Source: Symsagittifera roscoffensis
Taxonomy: Eukaryota; Xenacoelomorpha; Acoela; Convolutidae
Length of the DNA: 64,000 bases
Assembly: GCF_963678635.1 (NCBI RefSeq)
Contig: NC_087064.1
Coordinates: forward strand, 39,114,532 to 39,178,531
Direction: 5' to 3'
Positions within the stretch are counted from its first letter, which is position 1. Each line of letters begins with the position of its first letter. Positions 1 through 10,917 of this stretch are shown one piece after another. A program made the position numbers and the translations under genes. The notes beneath the pieces are model-generated. The model did not search any database, was not told the DNA's origin, and saw nothing but the letters and a program-made list of their open reading frames with translations.

Positions 1-8
1 TTGAAGAA

Positions 9-386
9 TTGGTTGGTCTAGAGGAAGTAATCGTGTCACAAGACATCGACATAGTCGAGGACCGCGACGAGGAGTGGATCGATGGCCGGTCTAAGCCCGA
101 GGTAGAAATCGACGACGAGCAACAGCAATCGTACGAACAAGACTTGACAAATCTGCGTGTCTTGGAATGGCTGAACGAAATGACGTCGGACCCAAAGGAG
201 ACCAGTTTCACGATTCAAGATAAAGACCGTGAGAACATGAAATTCATAAAAACCGAAAGGATTCATCCTTCCTGGGCTGCCCAGAAATGGCAAAATACTC
301 ATTCCTGCATCCAACCTCGATTTAGTATCAGATATGCAATCGACGGGGACATCGATGGATATTTTTGTCCAGGGAGTGTGGATTAG
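9..386 (+). pseudogene. Relic of integrase-ORF C-terminus (copy A)
   Basis: This acidic 125-codon open stretch matches the last ~100 residues of the integrase ORF that ends at 59,413. Shared blocks include EWIDGRSKPEVE against DWIDDRSEPEVE and LTNLRVLEWL against an identical block. It is the left end of relic copy A; the rest of pol lies outside the window. After the homologous part the frame runs on into a macro-ORF leader that is conserved at the nucleotide level, so the original stop (present at 59,413) is lost here. It is a decayed fragment with no catalytic residues. The homology is seen directly; the assignment to integrase rests on the intact copy. Confidence 0.8.
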
Positions 387-870
387 AAGCAGAAATAGGC
401 CAGGACCCTAAGAAACCGGACATAGGGAGAGTAGTTGACACATATTTTAACTTGCCAAATGAGTACTCAAGTAGCATGCTACTGACAGATAGCAATTTTA
501 TACTTACGAAAAGAACTTGTGCGATAGCGATCACAGCAAACAGAGTTTTAGGACAGCTTTAGCAGCAGAGTTTAGGAGAGAATATAAAAACATAGATTTC
601 CTTTGAAAGCAGAGACCAGGCATAGGAGGCGTAGCAGCCTTGCCTCCGGCGGCTTCGCAGATACCAGGAAAGTATTTATGCTTGTTGGTGACGAGGGCGA
701 CGGAGAAGCGGCACGTGGACCCGGAAAATTTGGTCTTGTCCTTGACGGGACTGAGAGACTTCCTTGTGGAAAGGGAGGTAAAGGAGCTCTCGCTACCAGT
801 ATACGACCCGAACCGAGGACGAATGCATCCACGGGAGCTATGAGCAATGATATACGTAATCTTTTCTGAT
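340..870 (+). pseudogene. Relic of macro-domain-like ORF (copy A)
   Basis: Frame-broken homologue of the intact ORF at 59,440-60,069. Matching blocks are TKRTCAIAITA (near 505-540), then a shift into a frame reading FRTALAAEFRREYK (near 545-590), then IPGKYLCLLVT and PVYDPNRG at 660-830. At least two frame changes and one internal deletion (after about 375) destroy the reading frame. It is useful mainly as a comparison: the segments FxTALAAxF and PVYDPNRG, which replace the usual ADP-ribose loops of macro domains, are the same in both families. That odd form therefore predates the split of the families. Not translatable as one protein. Confidence 0.65.
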
Positions 871-1298
871 ACTAGCATACAAGTATACTTATATAGGAAT
901 GATTATTTGAGTATAGGCTGAGTTTAGGTTGCATGCAGGATGTGTCATACTATGTGTGTTGTTTGTGATGTGTTGTGTGTTATGTGTTATGTTATTAAGA
1001 CCCTGGGTATGAAAAAATTATTGACAATGAATGAATGAAAAATGATCAAAGGAATATATCCAAAGTTTGGACTGTCCATTCTTTGGTCCAATTCCAAAAT
1101 TTTAGCAATAAACTGAATTTATTACAATTTAAGATCAAAATCTTTTTATCTGACTGTTTTAAATAAATTTTAACACAAAACTAGAGTAAAGTTGACAAAT
1201 GTGATATTAGTGACCTCTTTTCTTGCACCTGAGTGATCATTTAATTATTCATCCAATTTCCATTGAGCAAACTGATAATCAAACCGATTCTAACGAAA
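871..1298. other. Gene-less spacer between macro relic and ORF4 relic
   Basis: No coding sequence seen. It starts with a GT-rich run (TGTGTTATGTGTTATG near 970-990) that matches the spacer at 60,180-60,250 in the intact element, followed by AT-rich sequence. The hairpins present in the intact spacer are not recognisable here. Confidence 0.6.
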
Positions 1299-2163
1299 TG
1301 GACAACTTCGATTTGATATAGCGGAGGCGTATGTAGGACCGATGATAGACGCGATCGATCGTCGGCTGATGGATCGAGACTTCGCTCTGGAGGACCCAGA
1401 GGTGGTCATGTTGCTGGTCGCCTTAATAAACATCTTAGGGCATGATAGCCTTTGGGACCGCCCCACGGAAGTCTTATTGATGGCTGCCTATGGAGAACGA
1501 GGAGTACTAGACCGCCCAAAAATTAGCGTAATGAGGCGGCGAGACGGGGCTCTCTCAGGAAGTGACTTGGCGATCGAGCCTGGGTTGGGAAGTTCCAGGA
1601 CCTACAAACCAGGTGTAATGCCTCTGCCAACCGAGCCTAGGTCTGGACTGAGAAGAACTGAGAGCAGCTGTGCCACCAAAGAGGGCGTGAGTAGAAGAAG
1701 AAGTTCAGACGAATGAAACGATGCAGGGTCTGAAAGGAACCACGCAAGCACTTGAGAAGACCAGAAGAGAACTAGACCAAGTGTCCAAGATTATGCTCAA
1801 TATTGAAGAAGATAGGTACATGTAGAAGAAACAGTTTGAAGATTGTAAAAAGAAGCAGGGCAAGAAATAGAACGCTTGAGGCGAGAATATAAAGAGCGAT
1901 CGGAACGGCTGGCGTTGACGACGGCAGTAGAAAAAGCGGTACCTGCAAGGAATGTTCCTCGTAGGCAGTCCCCGATGGAGCTCTTAACGCCTCGCGAACT
2001 AAGTCAAACGACGGAGGTGCGACCCCCGACTACGGCAGGAAGAGTGACGATCCCGGACTCAAGTGATACCCTAGGTGTTCCAGTCGTGGAGCAGACAGTG
2101 CGGAATTTGATAGAAACAGCTAGACAACTTGTCGCTAAAAGAAAAGCGCCAGGTTCAGGGTGA
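1299..2163 (+). pseudogene. Relic of ORF4 N-terminus and coiled coil (copy A)
   Basis: Corresponds to residues ~1-330 of the intact ORF at 60,546. The start ATG (near 1,299) survives but is followed by an in-frame stop (ATATAG near 1,317). The homologous frame continues as 1,342-1,716, with DPEVVMLLVALIN against DPGLAMFVVALLN and RPTEVLLMAAYGE against RPTEVVLMLAFGE. A second open block (1,876-2,163) matches the charged coiled-coil and downstream linker part. Stops near 1,717 and 1,825-1,875 separate the blocks. Confidence 0.75.
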
Positions 2164-2880
2164 TTGCACCCTGTGGAAGAATCGACGACACGGGTAGAGT
2201 GGAGCTCTTTATCGAGTTACCAACAAAGACCTCTGGAGCCCCTGAAAGAAAAAAAAAGAGAAATGCCGACGAAGAAAGTGTCCCGAGTGCTTGATGTGCA
2301 GAAGAACAACCAGGTGAAGAATAATTTCACAGGAGTTCCGGATGCGGATTCGCGAGCCTGCTTTAATCGATCGACTTGGAGTGCGGCGACAAACATGCAA
2401 CAACCGCCGCTCTGGACATCACATTTGATACTGGGTGACAGTTTGGTGAGAGTTCTCCAAAACCTGAGGACCTCTTGGATCACCGCGGTGATGTCCTTCG
2501 GAGGTCCCACGATAGCCCAGCTATATCGAATGGTGGAGCTAACGATTCCAGGAAATGAGTCTAACATAATGATCCTAATAGGAGCAAAAAATGTGTCCAG
2601 AGGTTCAGATGAGGAAGAGGCACAATGGGAATCGATGATGGTGTGCCTATTCACTACACTGTGGCAGAAATACAAGTGCGCGGTACTGACCTTCTGCAGT
2701 GTACCCATGAGCACGAAAACATTGACAGCGACAGGAAGAAGAATATTTAAAGGAACCATCAGCTGGAACAATATAATGAGGAACCTGGCGAGTCGTAATG
2801 CTGGGCTGATAATCCTCATGGATATCTAACATGAGATCAGAGCTATGGATCAGGCCAGACTTACCACAGATGGAAACCAC
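2164..2880 (+). pseudogene. Relic of SGNH hydrolase domain (copy A)
   Basis: An open stretch of 221 codons (2,164-2,829) reads LILGDSLVR (block I, nucleophile Ser present) and MSFGGPTIAQ (block II Gly present). The block III signature that reads GTND in the intact copy is GAKN here, and a stop follows at 2,827. The final block (DGNHF, the Asp-x-x-His pair) is readable only in another frame near 2,868-2,885. SGNH enzymes need Ser, Gly, Asn and His; here block III is altered and the His is cut off, so the domain is dead. The open frame length is kept by chance or by recent origin. Confidence 0.75.
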
Positions 2881-2939
2881 TTTGATAGTATAGAAGGACA
2901 AGCCTGGATTACCGAGTCATCCAGGAGCGACTGGATGAA

Positions 2940-4424
2940 ATGGAGGTCGAGCTCTTTGACACGGGAGTGCTGAAAAAGGAAGAAACCACGAATGAGCCGG
3001 CATTTTCAACCTTTGTGCCCCCTAACTTAGCAACACGCTTAGGAACGGTCCCAGCCGTGACCTACAGGCCGCAAAGCTCTAGCGAGCCAGGGCAAAGGAA
3101 AAATGTACAAGATCGATTGGGGGAAGCGCCATCGGAAACCAGATCGGAGACTAGATCGGAGACTACGAGTACCAGCCGAGAAGAACGACGGCCAGACATA
3201 AGCTCTCTGATGTGGTCGAGGCCCATACCTTCCCCCTGGCATGTCTATAAACAGGACCTGATGAAATTGAACCTTCAGACGGTAAGGTTTGCAGATGATG
3301 CCATAAGGATGCTGGATGGAGCGAGGCTATCCGTCAACGGACTGTACTCAATCGCAAGTGTGGACTGGTTGATATCAGCTCGCATTAACTTCAGTTGCAC
3401 GACCGCCCTAAGATTTGCCGACTCCCCTCAAACAGTCCAATGGGTCCAGTAAACGCAAGACCTTTGCTGGACGTGAAAATGAATCAGAAGAAATCGAGAA
3501 GAAAGACCCGGAAGATTCTTGACAACGAGGGCACCAATAGGAAAACATGTGAAAATGTTCAAGCAAATACGAGCACCCCCATATCACGTGAAGGAAAGGG
3601 CTTGCCCGAAACAGGTGGCTCAAGAAGCCGATGTTCAGATATATGGTGCGATGAAGATGTTTAGGAAGGACGAGACTATTTTTGCAGCGTATGATAAAGT
3701 AGAAATAAGAAAAGCACAAATTTTGATAGTCGCGAACTCAGACTTCGTGTATACCTCCAAATCTCTGTTTTGGCCTGACGTTATAATGCTGGCAGCAGTC
3801 GACGTGGACCTAAAGCAGTCGGTGTCAACGGCAATCGGGATACAACGACAAACGGAAATGAACCGGATCACGGTCGTATTTGCCGGCATAAACGACCATC
3901 TACACAGAGGGGTTTCCTGAGCAGAGGACAACGGCAGAGGACGGCAGAGGACGCAGAACGGCCAGCGATAAAGGATATCCCCGAATCGATGGGTGAAATA
4001 AAAGATACAATGAAAGAAGGTGCATTCCCAAAGATTACACCGAAAGCTGTCTTTGCACTGTCTCCGGGATATGCACATCTCGCGGATGGACTGAAGTTTG
4101 TTGCTCTCGGAAAGAAAATATGATGTGATCATATCTGCTCCGAATCGAGGAAAAAAATTGGAGAATTTAAGACCACTTAAAGCGGAATTGCCGGCAGTGT
4201 GGTCTGACATCTCGAATGCAATGCGAGTATTCAAGGACCATTCATTGCACATAATAGAGTTGGATGATGTTCTGGGGTTGGAATTGTCCAACTTCAGCCA
4301 ATTACTCAAACTGAGACCAGGAATTGACGATGACCATCGAGTAATAGTAGCGATGCCTAACAACTTATGGTTCCGAGGAATGGAAATAAAAGAGGAAGGA
4401 CAAAGAAGGAAGAACTCCAAGTAG
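2940..4424 (+). pseudogene. Relic of ORF4 central linker and second GxND domain (copy A)
   Basis: Successive open blocks in different frames (2,940-3,452; 3,395-3,664; 3,519-3,920; 4,098-4,424) match residues ~690-1,110 of the intact ORF4. Recognisable matches are FADDAIRMLDGARLSVNGLY (compare REDAMRMIGGESPTVSRLY), LIVANSDFVYT, AGINDHL (compare AGSNDHL) and VLGLELSNFSQLLKLRPG. Frameshifts occur near 3,450, 3,520 and 3,920-4,098. Confidence 0.75.
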
Positions 4425-7400
4425 ACGAGAGCTCACTTGGAAGCGATGATCTTGCGAACGAAACCAGAGGCTAACAAGTGACTGCACTTGACCACTCGGA
4501 CAGCCGCATTGGGCTCGGACGCTTTCGAGCGAGGCCCAGTGATGCTCATGAAGATGCATGCCTACTTGGTGAATGAGGTGAACCTGGCCTAACATGCTGA
4601 AGAGAAGTCAGCCGAGTTTGTAAGCAGAGTGTACCAAGTTACCTGGAAGCTTTCTGGACACAGAATGTGAAGGGAGAAGAAGGCTTTGACCGGACTGACA
4701 GCATGCTGGAAGGGTTGGGAGCAGGATGGACCGCGTCTTTCCTGGCAAAAGTCTACCCCTCACTCTCTCGATACCTGATCAGATAGTTCCTCCAAGCAGT
4801 CACGTAGTTATCAATCGTGGAAATACTAGCCCTCTTCGTGACGTTTGGAGAGGACCAGTGTGTGAGAGGACCAGTGGTACTGCTCACTGAAGGAGTGTAT
4901 AACTTGCGGTTAGATGGACTTCTGACGCTAATTGCGATAATGCACGGGATCTTGGGAGGATTGATGAATCTGACCCGCTACCCTGAGCAATTGAGAGAGA
5001 ACGTGAGGAGGTTTGACGTGAAGCAGCCCACTGGTTCATGGACCAGGAAAAGAGATCTACGACGTACTCTGATCCAGTACCTCCTGCAGAAGAATCGCTT
5101 CGGAACAAGAAATTATGAAATTAATCAAAAGGAAGAACACGTGCGACGTCATCCTGGGCGCATGCCACTGTTAAGTGACCACAGCCTGGCCATGAGGAAC
5201 GATCCCTTAGCACTGATCAGAGGAGCCAAGGAGTTCGTGACGGTGACATACGGTCCTGTAGTCACGTTTGCGTTCCCTGACGTTAAGGTGGAGGCATACA
5301 GGAGGCGGCAGTGGACGGAAGTGCACTTAACTGGTGTGAACAGCACGCACTACGAAAAATAATGAGTGAGGACTTGTTGTTCGGAAAAATACCAGAGCAG
5401 GAGATGACTGTCATAAATTTTGATGATCACTTCCGTGATCGGATGGGAGAAGTGGATAGAGGGCACATCGAAGTCTTCCCGAAGCTCTGGAATCTAAGGC
5501 CCTACAATAAGGCGAACGGCGAGATCAAAGGAGTTCCTCGACTGACTGCATCATATCACAAATTGAGAGAAGAAACGAAAGGCTGGGGTGACTACAAGAA
5601 ACTGCCAAAAAAGATCCCTGAATTTCCCTTGATTAGAAGGATGTTGCTCGGAGCAGACTCCATAGTACAAACCCCTAGGATGAGAGACTTCGAAACCAAC
5701 AAAGGAGAGTAGCTAAATTCTCCGAGATGATGAGCCCGTTCTTCGTGGGCAGAAACGCTGCCGTGCTGCAGTAAACGCAGTTTACCTACACGGTTGAAAC
5801 GACGAGGAGACGGATGAATAATGCAGCAACTCCGAAACCTGGTTGATTTGCCGAAGAATGAGCAAAACTGGATCTGGCGCCAATGCTCATGAGAGGCAAG
5901 GCGGACTTGCAAGAAGCCTCACTAATCTTGATGAGTGTGAAACCGGAGTTAATGGTGAGCGGAAAACTACAAACTACGACCGTGCTAGCACCCTTTGGCT
6001 GTGAAGAAGTCAAGATAATGAACGGAGAGGAAGAAGATCGATCAGCTGGCAGACTAGTTGAAACGAAGTTTCCAGATGGTACATGAAATGAAGAGCAAGG
6101 ACCCTCGATTTCAGGAAAGAATCCGAAGCGAGACGATGGCCAGGGAGAAAGCCGTCGATCGGAAGAGCCTATGCAACAGGAACCTGATCAGGCTGAGAAA
6201 GAGGACGACAAGGTTTCGACAGGCGTGATGTGCAGCCTGGACTTCAACTTCCTCAGCGACTTTGAAAATGGCACAGACACATTAGAAGGAACGACTGAGC
6301 CAGCAGACGAGGAAGTTTCCATAGAAATGAACCGGAATTTGCTGGAGAGCAGCTCTCCGAGCTATTCTAAAAATGCCGAAAAAAAACTTTTAATGGAATC
6401 TCCGCGAAGAAGAAGAATAGAAGGCGCTGCCAGAGTACCTTTCTTGCAAACATTGCCCGAAGGAGAGTGGGAAGTTAATCATAGAGACCACGAGGATAGG
6501 ACGGGATGCAATATGGACAGAGTTGCCTTCATGGAAGAGGTCTGGATAGTAGTCCAGAGCTACGGCACTCAGTCTAAACTGAAAAAGGGTCTCAACAGAT
6601 CACTAATGCGGGAACTCCTTGACAAACTCGACGATTATGAAGGGAGATTGAGCGAATTATTGATAGTCTCAGCCACTGACGAAAGTGAGGCAAATTCTCC
6701 TATTCAGACAACACCGCAAGAAGGCAATGATGAAATAGTGTATCTGTCGAGAACCCGAAAAGAAACGATGCGATCAAAGATGGTGATTGACAAGATTAAC
6801 GATATGAAAATGAAACTTGACAGCAAAGTGACATTGAGGAAAGCTAAAAAAACAAAGGTGAACTCTGAAGTCTAGGTAAAAGCTGACAACTCAGCCAAAA
6901 GAAGGCGCGTCGAGGAAGCTATGGACATGGGATAGGGTGATGACCATTGCCTTGCACAGACAGAATGTTGACTGACGTAGCTATGGTGCCACCCATTCTC
7001 AAGGCAGGATTAAAATCAGCCAGTTATAAAACCAAGAGGAGTGACGGCACTCTGGCTGGAGCAACATTAGAAATGGAAATACTCAGCCAATGCGGGGAGA
7101 GTACTCTAAAACATTTCAAACCGTCTTCCATGAACCATGGAAAGGGAAGCGTCGTAGGACAGCTAATTCCAGTGTCGGAAACCAAATTGATTGATGAACC
7201 CGCAGATGGATGCATGGAGATGGTGGAATACAGAAACTCGGCAGAGGACATTCAATTGCTCTAGAAAACAAAACTGCTCTGGAAGGTTACTTAGAGACGA
7301 TGATACAGAGCGCAACCATGAAGCAGAAGGCATATGGAAGTCTGGTCTCTTCCGCGATGCACGCGGAACCGATAGACCAGTTGGTGAGCCTACCATGGAG

Positions 7401-8689
7401 AGCAGAAGTGTTACGGCACTTCGAAGCAGTAATTAGAATCACCTCGAAGATACAGGCTCCTATAGCGATAGGTTCGCCTGGGTTCATGACTAGACTGACA
7501 CAGGGGGAATACGACTCAGAAGAAAGAGAAAGATCGAACGGAGAAAAGGTGTTCTTAATGACAAGTGAGAGAGATCCGATGACCCAAGAAGGAGCAGAAG
7601 GAGCGTGCGTGAAGCGGAGAGACGCTCTTTGTTTCATTTGATTTATGCTAGAACAAATTTCAGTGCCAGCATTGAACACTTCCGTCAAGATCTAGGAGAA
7701 GGCGAGGAACGAGCGAAAGCCTTGCTCTTGCTAGCACTTTTGGACATCCATCAGAGCGAGCCGATGCGAGTTAACACGAAGGAGCCTGTGGAGCTTGAAC
7801 CTAAGAAAAAGATTGACGAGATAAGAGGATTCTCTAAGAAGGAGACGACGCTCACAAAAGAATCTATGGGAGCACTGCCGAAGCCCAGTGAATACTGTGG
7901 ACCGATCAGGAAGAAATAGTACAGCTTATAAATGAAGACATACGCATTTGCTTCTTCGATTACGAGCAAGCAGTGTTGCTAAGATACTGGACGTCAAGAA
8001 TTGATACGATAAGAAGCGCTGCTAACCAGCAGACTAAGCTGGGTTTTGTGTTGGGAGAAAAAGTGGATGCACCTTCAGTGCCAAAATCTGACAACCTAGT
8101 GTAATTTGGATTGGGATTTTTGGACGAACTGCGATGAACGAGTTTAATGGTGGTGTGGGAACTGATGAAACCATATGGTGTCCGAGTCCTAACGCCGATT
8201 CGATATTGCGTGCAACACAGGACGTGCAGAGGGAATTGAATTCAGACTGTAACTTGGGTGACCTGAGCATCATTTACAATTTAATGACGACGGCCTATAA
8301 GAGCAACGGAGAAGACAAATCAGAGTTGCCTGGCTGGAGACAAGAGGACGGGGTTGAACCTCGTTATTGTCTGGCGAGTTTCTGTGGACTGGAGGGTCAA
8401 ATCTGTGGAGGTCTGGGGTCAGGACTGCGTAAAGACCTTGGCGAAACAACACAAGCAATTAACGATTTGTATGGGAACATCGTGATGAAAGCAAAAACGG
8501 AAACGGAATCGATTGCAGATTACCATGGAGGAACCGAAGTGAACCTAGTGACTGCACCAGGATCCTACAGCAAGTTTGGTTCTCTAGAGTCACTATTGAA
8601 ACTAGAACAAAACCATGAGATGGTCACAACTATCAGTGTAGAACTGTTTCCGTAAGTTTTGCAAACCAAACAAAAGTATATTGGAAAGT
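4425..8689 (+). pseudogene. Relic of ORF4 C-terminal two thirds (copy A)
   Basis: Colinear open blocks (4,817-5,362; 5,311-5,712; 5,883-6,086; 6,171-6,875; 6,947-7,264; 7,210-7,641; 7,605-7,919; 8,134-8,655) continue ORF4 beyond the part of the intact copy that lies in this window. Their order, the same strand and the repeated occurrence in copies B-D argue that they were once one polyprotein. The blocks are acidic and lysine-rich, and I recognise no known family in them. The 234-codon block at 6,171 is rich in Glu, Ser and Arg. Breaks are single stops and small shifts. Confidence 0.6.
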
Positions 8690-9373
8690 GGAGGGAGCTC
8701 TTTATCGAGTTACCAACAAAGACCTCTGGAGCCCCTGAAAGAAAAAAAAAGAGAAATGCCGACGAAGAAAGTGTCCCGAGTGATTGATGTGCAGAAGAAC
8801 AACCAGGTGAAGAATAATTTCACAGGAGTTCCGGATGCGGATTCGCGAGCCTGCTTTAATCGATCGACTTGGAGTGCGGCGACAAACATGCAACAACCGC
8901 CGCTCTGGACATCACATTTGATACTGGGTGACAGTTTGGTGAGAGTTCTCCAAAACCTGAGGACCTCTTGGATCACCGCGGTGATGTCCTTCGGAGGTCC
9001 CACGATAGCCCAGCTATATCGAATGGTGGAGCTAACGATTCCAGGAAATGAGTCTAACATAATGATCCTAATAGGAGCAAAAAATGTGTCCAGAGGTTCA
9101 GACGAGGAAGAGGCACAATGGGAATCGATGATGGTGTGCCTATTCACTACACTGTGGCAGAAATACAAGTGCGCGGTACTGACCTTCTGCAGTGTACCCA
9201 TGAGCACGAAAACATTGACAGCGACAGGAAGAAGAATATTTAAAGGAACCATCAGCTGGAACAATATAATGAGGAACCTGGCGAGTCGTAATGCTGGGCT
9301 GATAATCCTCATGGATATCTAACATGAGATCAGAGCTATGGATCAGGCCAGACTTACCACAGATGGAAATCAC
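8690..9373 (+). pseudogene. Relic of SGNH hydrolase domain (copy B)
   Basis: Duplicate of 2,197-2,880 with the same defects: GDS and GG blocks kept, GTND replaced by GAKN, stop before the Asp-x-x-His block. The open stretch is 8,681-9,322. The N-terminal ORF4 part is absent because the duplication starts inside the domain-proximal linker. Confidence 0.8.
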
Positions 9374-9432
9374 TTTGATAGTATAGAAGGACAAGCCTGG
9401 ATTACCGAGTCATCCAGGAGCGACTGGATGAA

Positions 9433-10917
9433 ATGGAGGTCGAGCTCTTTGACACGGGAGTGCTGAAAAAGGAAGAAACCACGAATGAGCCGGCATTTTC
9501 AACCTTTGTGCCCCCTAACTTAGCAACACGCTTAGGAACGGTCCCAGCCGTGACCTACAGGCCGCAAAGCTCTAGCGAGCCAGGGCAAAGGAAAAATGTA
9601 CAAGATCGATTGGGGGAAGCGCCATCGGAAACCAGATCGGAGACTAGATCGGAGACTACGAGTACCAGCCGAGAAGAACGACGGCCAGACATAAGCTCTC
9701 TGATGTGGTCGAGGCCCATACCTTCCCCCTGGCATGTCTATAAACAGGACCTGATGAAATTGAACCTTCAGACGGTAAGGTTTGCAGATGATGCCATAAG
9801 GATGCTGGATGGAGCGAGGCTATCCGTCAACGGACTGTACTCAATCGCAAGTGTGGACTGGTTGATATCAGCTCGCATTAACTTCAGTTGCACGACCGCC
9901 CTAAGATTTGCCGACTCCCCTCAAACAGTCCAATGGGTCCAGTAAACGCAAGACCTTTGCTGGACGTGAAAATGAATCAGAAGAAATCGAGAAGAAAGAC
10001 CCGGAAGATTCTTGACAACGAGGGCACCAATAGGAAAACATGTGAAAATGTTCAAGCAAATACGAGCACCCCCATATCATGTGAAGGAAAGGGCTTGCCC
10101 GAAACAGGTGGCTCAAGAAGCCGATGTTCAGATATATGGTGGGATGAAGATGTTTAGGAAGGACGAGACTATTTTTGCAGCGTATGATAAAGTAGAAATA
10201 AGAAAAGCAAAAATTTTGATAGTCGCGAACTCAGACTTCGTGTATACCTCCAAATCTCTGTTTTGGCCTGACGTTATAATGCTGGCAGCAGTCGACGTGG
10301 ACCTAAAGCAGTCGGTGTCAACGGCAATCGGGATACAACGACAAACGGAAATGAACCGGATCACGGTCGTATTTGCCGGCATAAACGACCATCCACACAG
10401 AGGGGTTTCCTGAGCAGAGGACAACGGCAGAGGACGGCAGAGGACGCAGAACGGCCAGCGATAAAGGATATCCCCGAATCGATGGGTGAAATAAAAGATA
10501 CAATGAAAGAAGGTGCATTCCCAAAGGTTACACCGAAAGCTGTCTTTGCACTGTCTCCGGGATATGCACATCTCGCGGATGGACTGAAGTTTGTTGCTCT
10601 CGGAAAGAAAATATGATGTGATCATATCTGCTCCGAATCGAGGAAAAAAATTGGAGAATTTAAGACCACTTAGGGCGGAATTGCCGGCAGTGTGGTCTGA
10701 CATCTCGAATGCAATGCGAGTATTCAAGGACCATTCATTGCACATAATAGAGTTGGATGATGTTCTGGGGTTGGAATTGTCCAACTTCAGCCAATTACTC
10801 AAACTGAGACCAGGAATTGACGATGACCATCGAGTAATAGTAGCGATGCCTAACAACTTATGGTTCCGAGGAATGGAAATAAAAGAGGAAGGACAAAGAA
10901 GGAAGAACTCCAAGTAG
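9433..10917 (+). pseudogene. Relic of ORF4 central part (copy B)
   Basis: Duplicate of 2,940-4,424, with open blocks at 9,433-9,945, 9,888-10,157, 10,012-10,413 and 10,591-10,917. Differences from copy A are a handful of single bases (for example a Cys/Trp change near 10,140). Same frame breaks, same AGINDHP/L motif region. Confidence 0.8.

Noticed and set aside
2217-2819. 200-codon minus-strand ORF opposite the SGNH relic
   Set aside because: The plus strand encodes the SGNH blocks; the minus frame has no features and recurs only because the segment is duplicated.
3635-4420. 261-codon minus-strand ORF (repeated at 10,128 and 18,366)
   Set aside because: It is the antisense shadow of ORF4 relic sequence with clear plus-strand homology to 63,050-63,800. 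It is open because of the codon pattern on the other strand.
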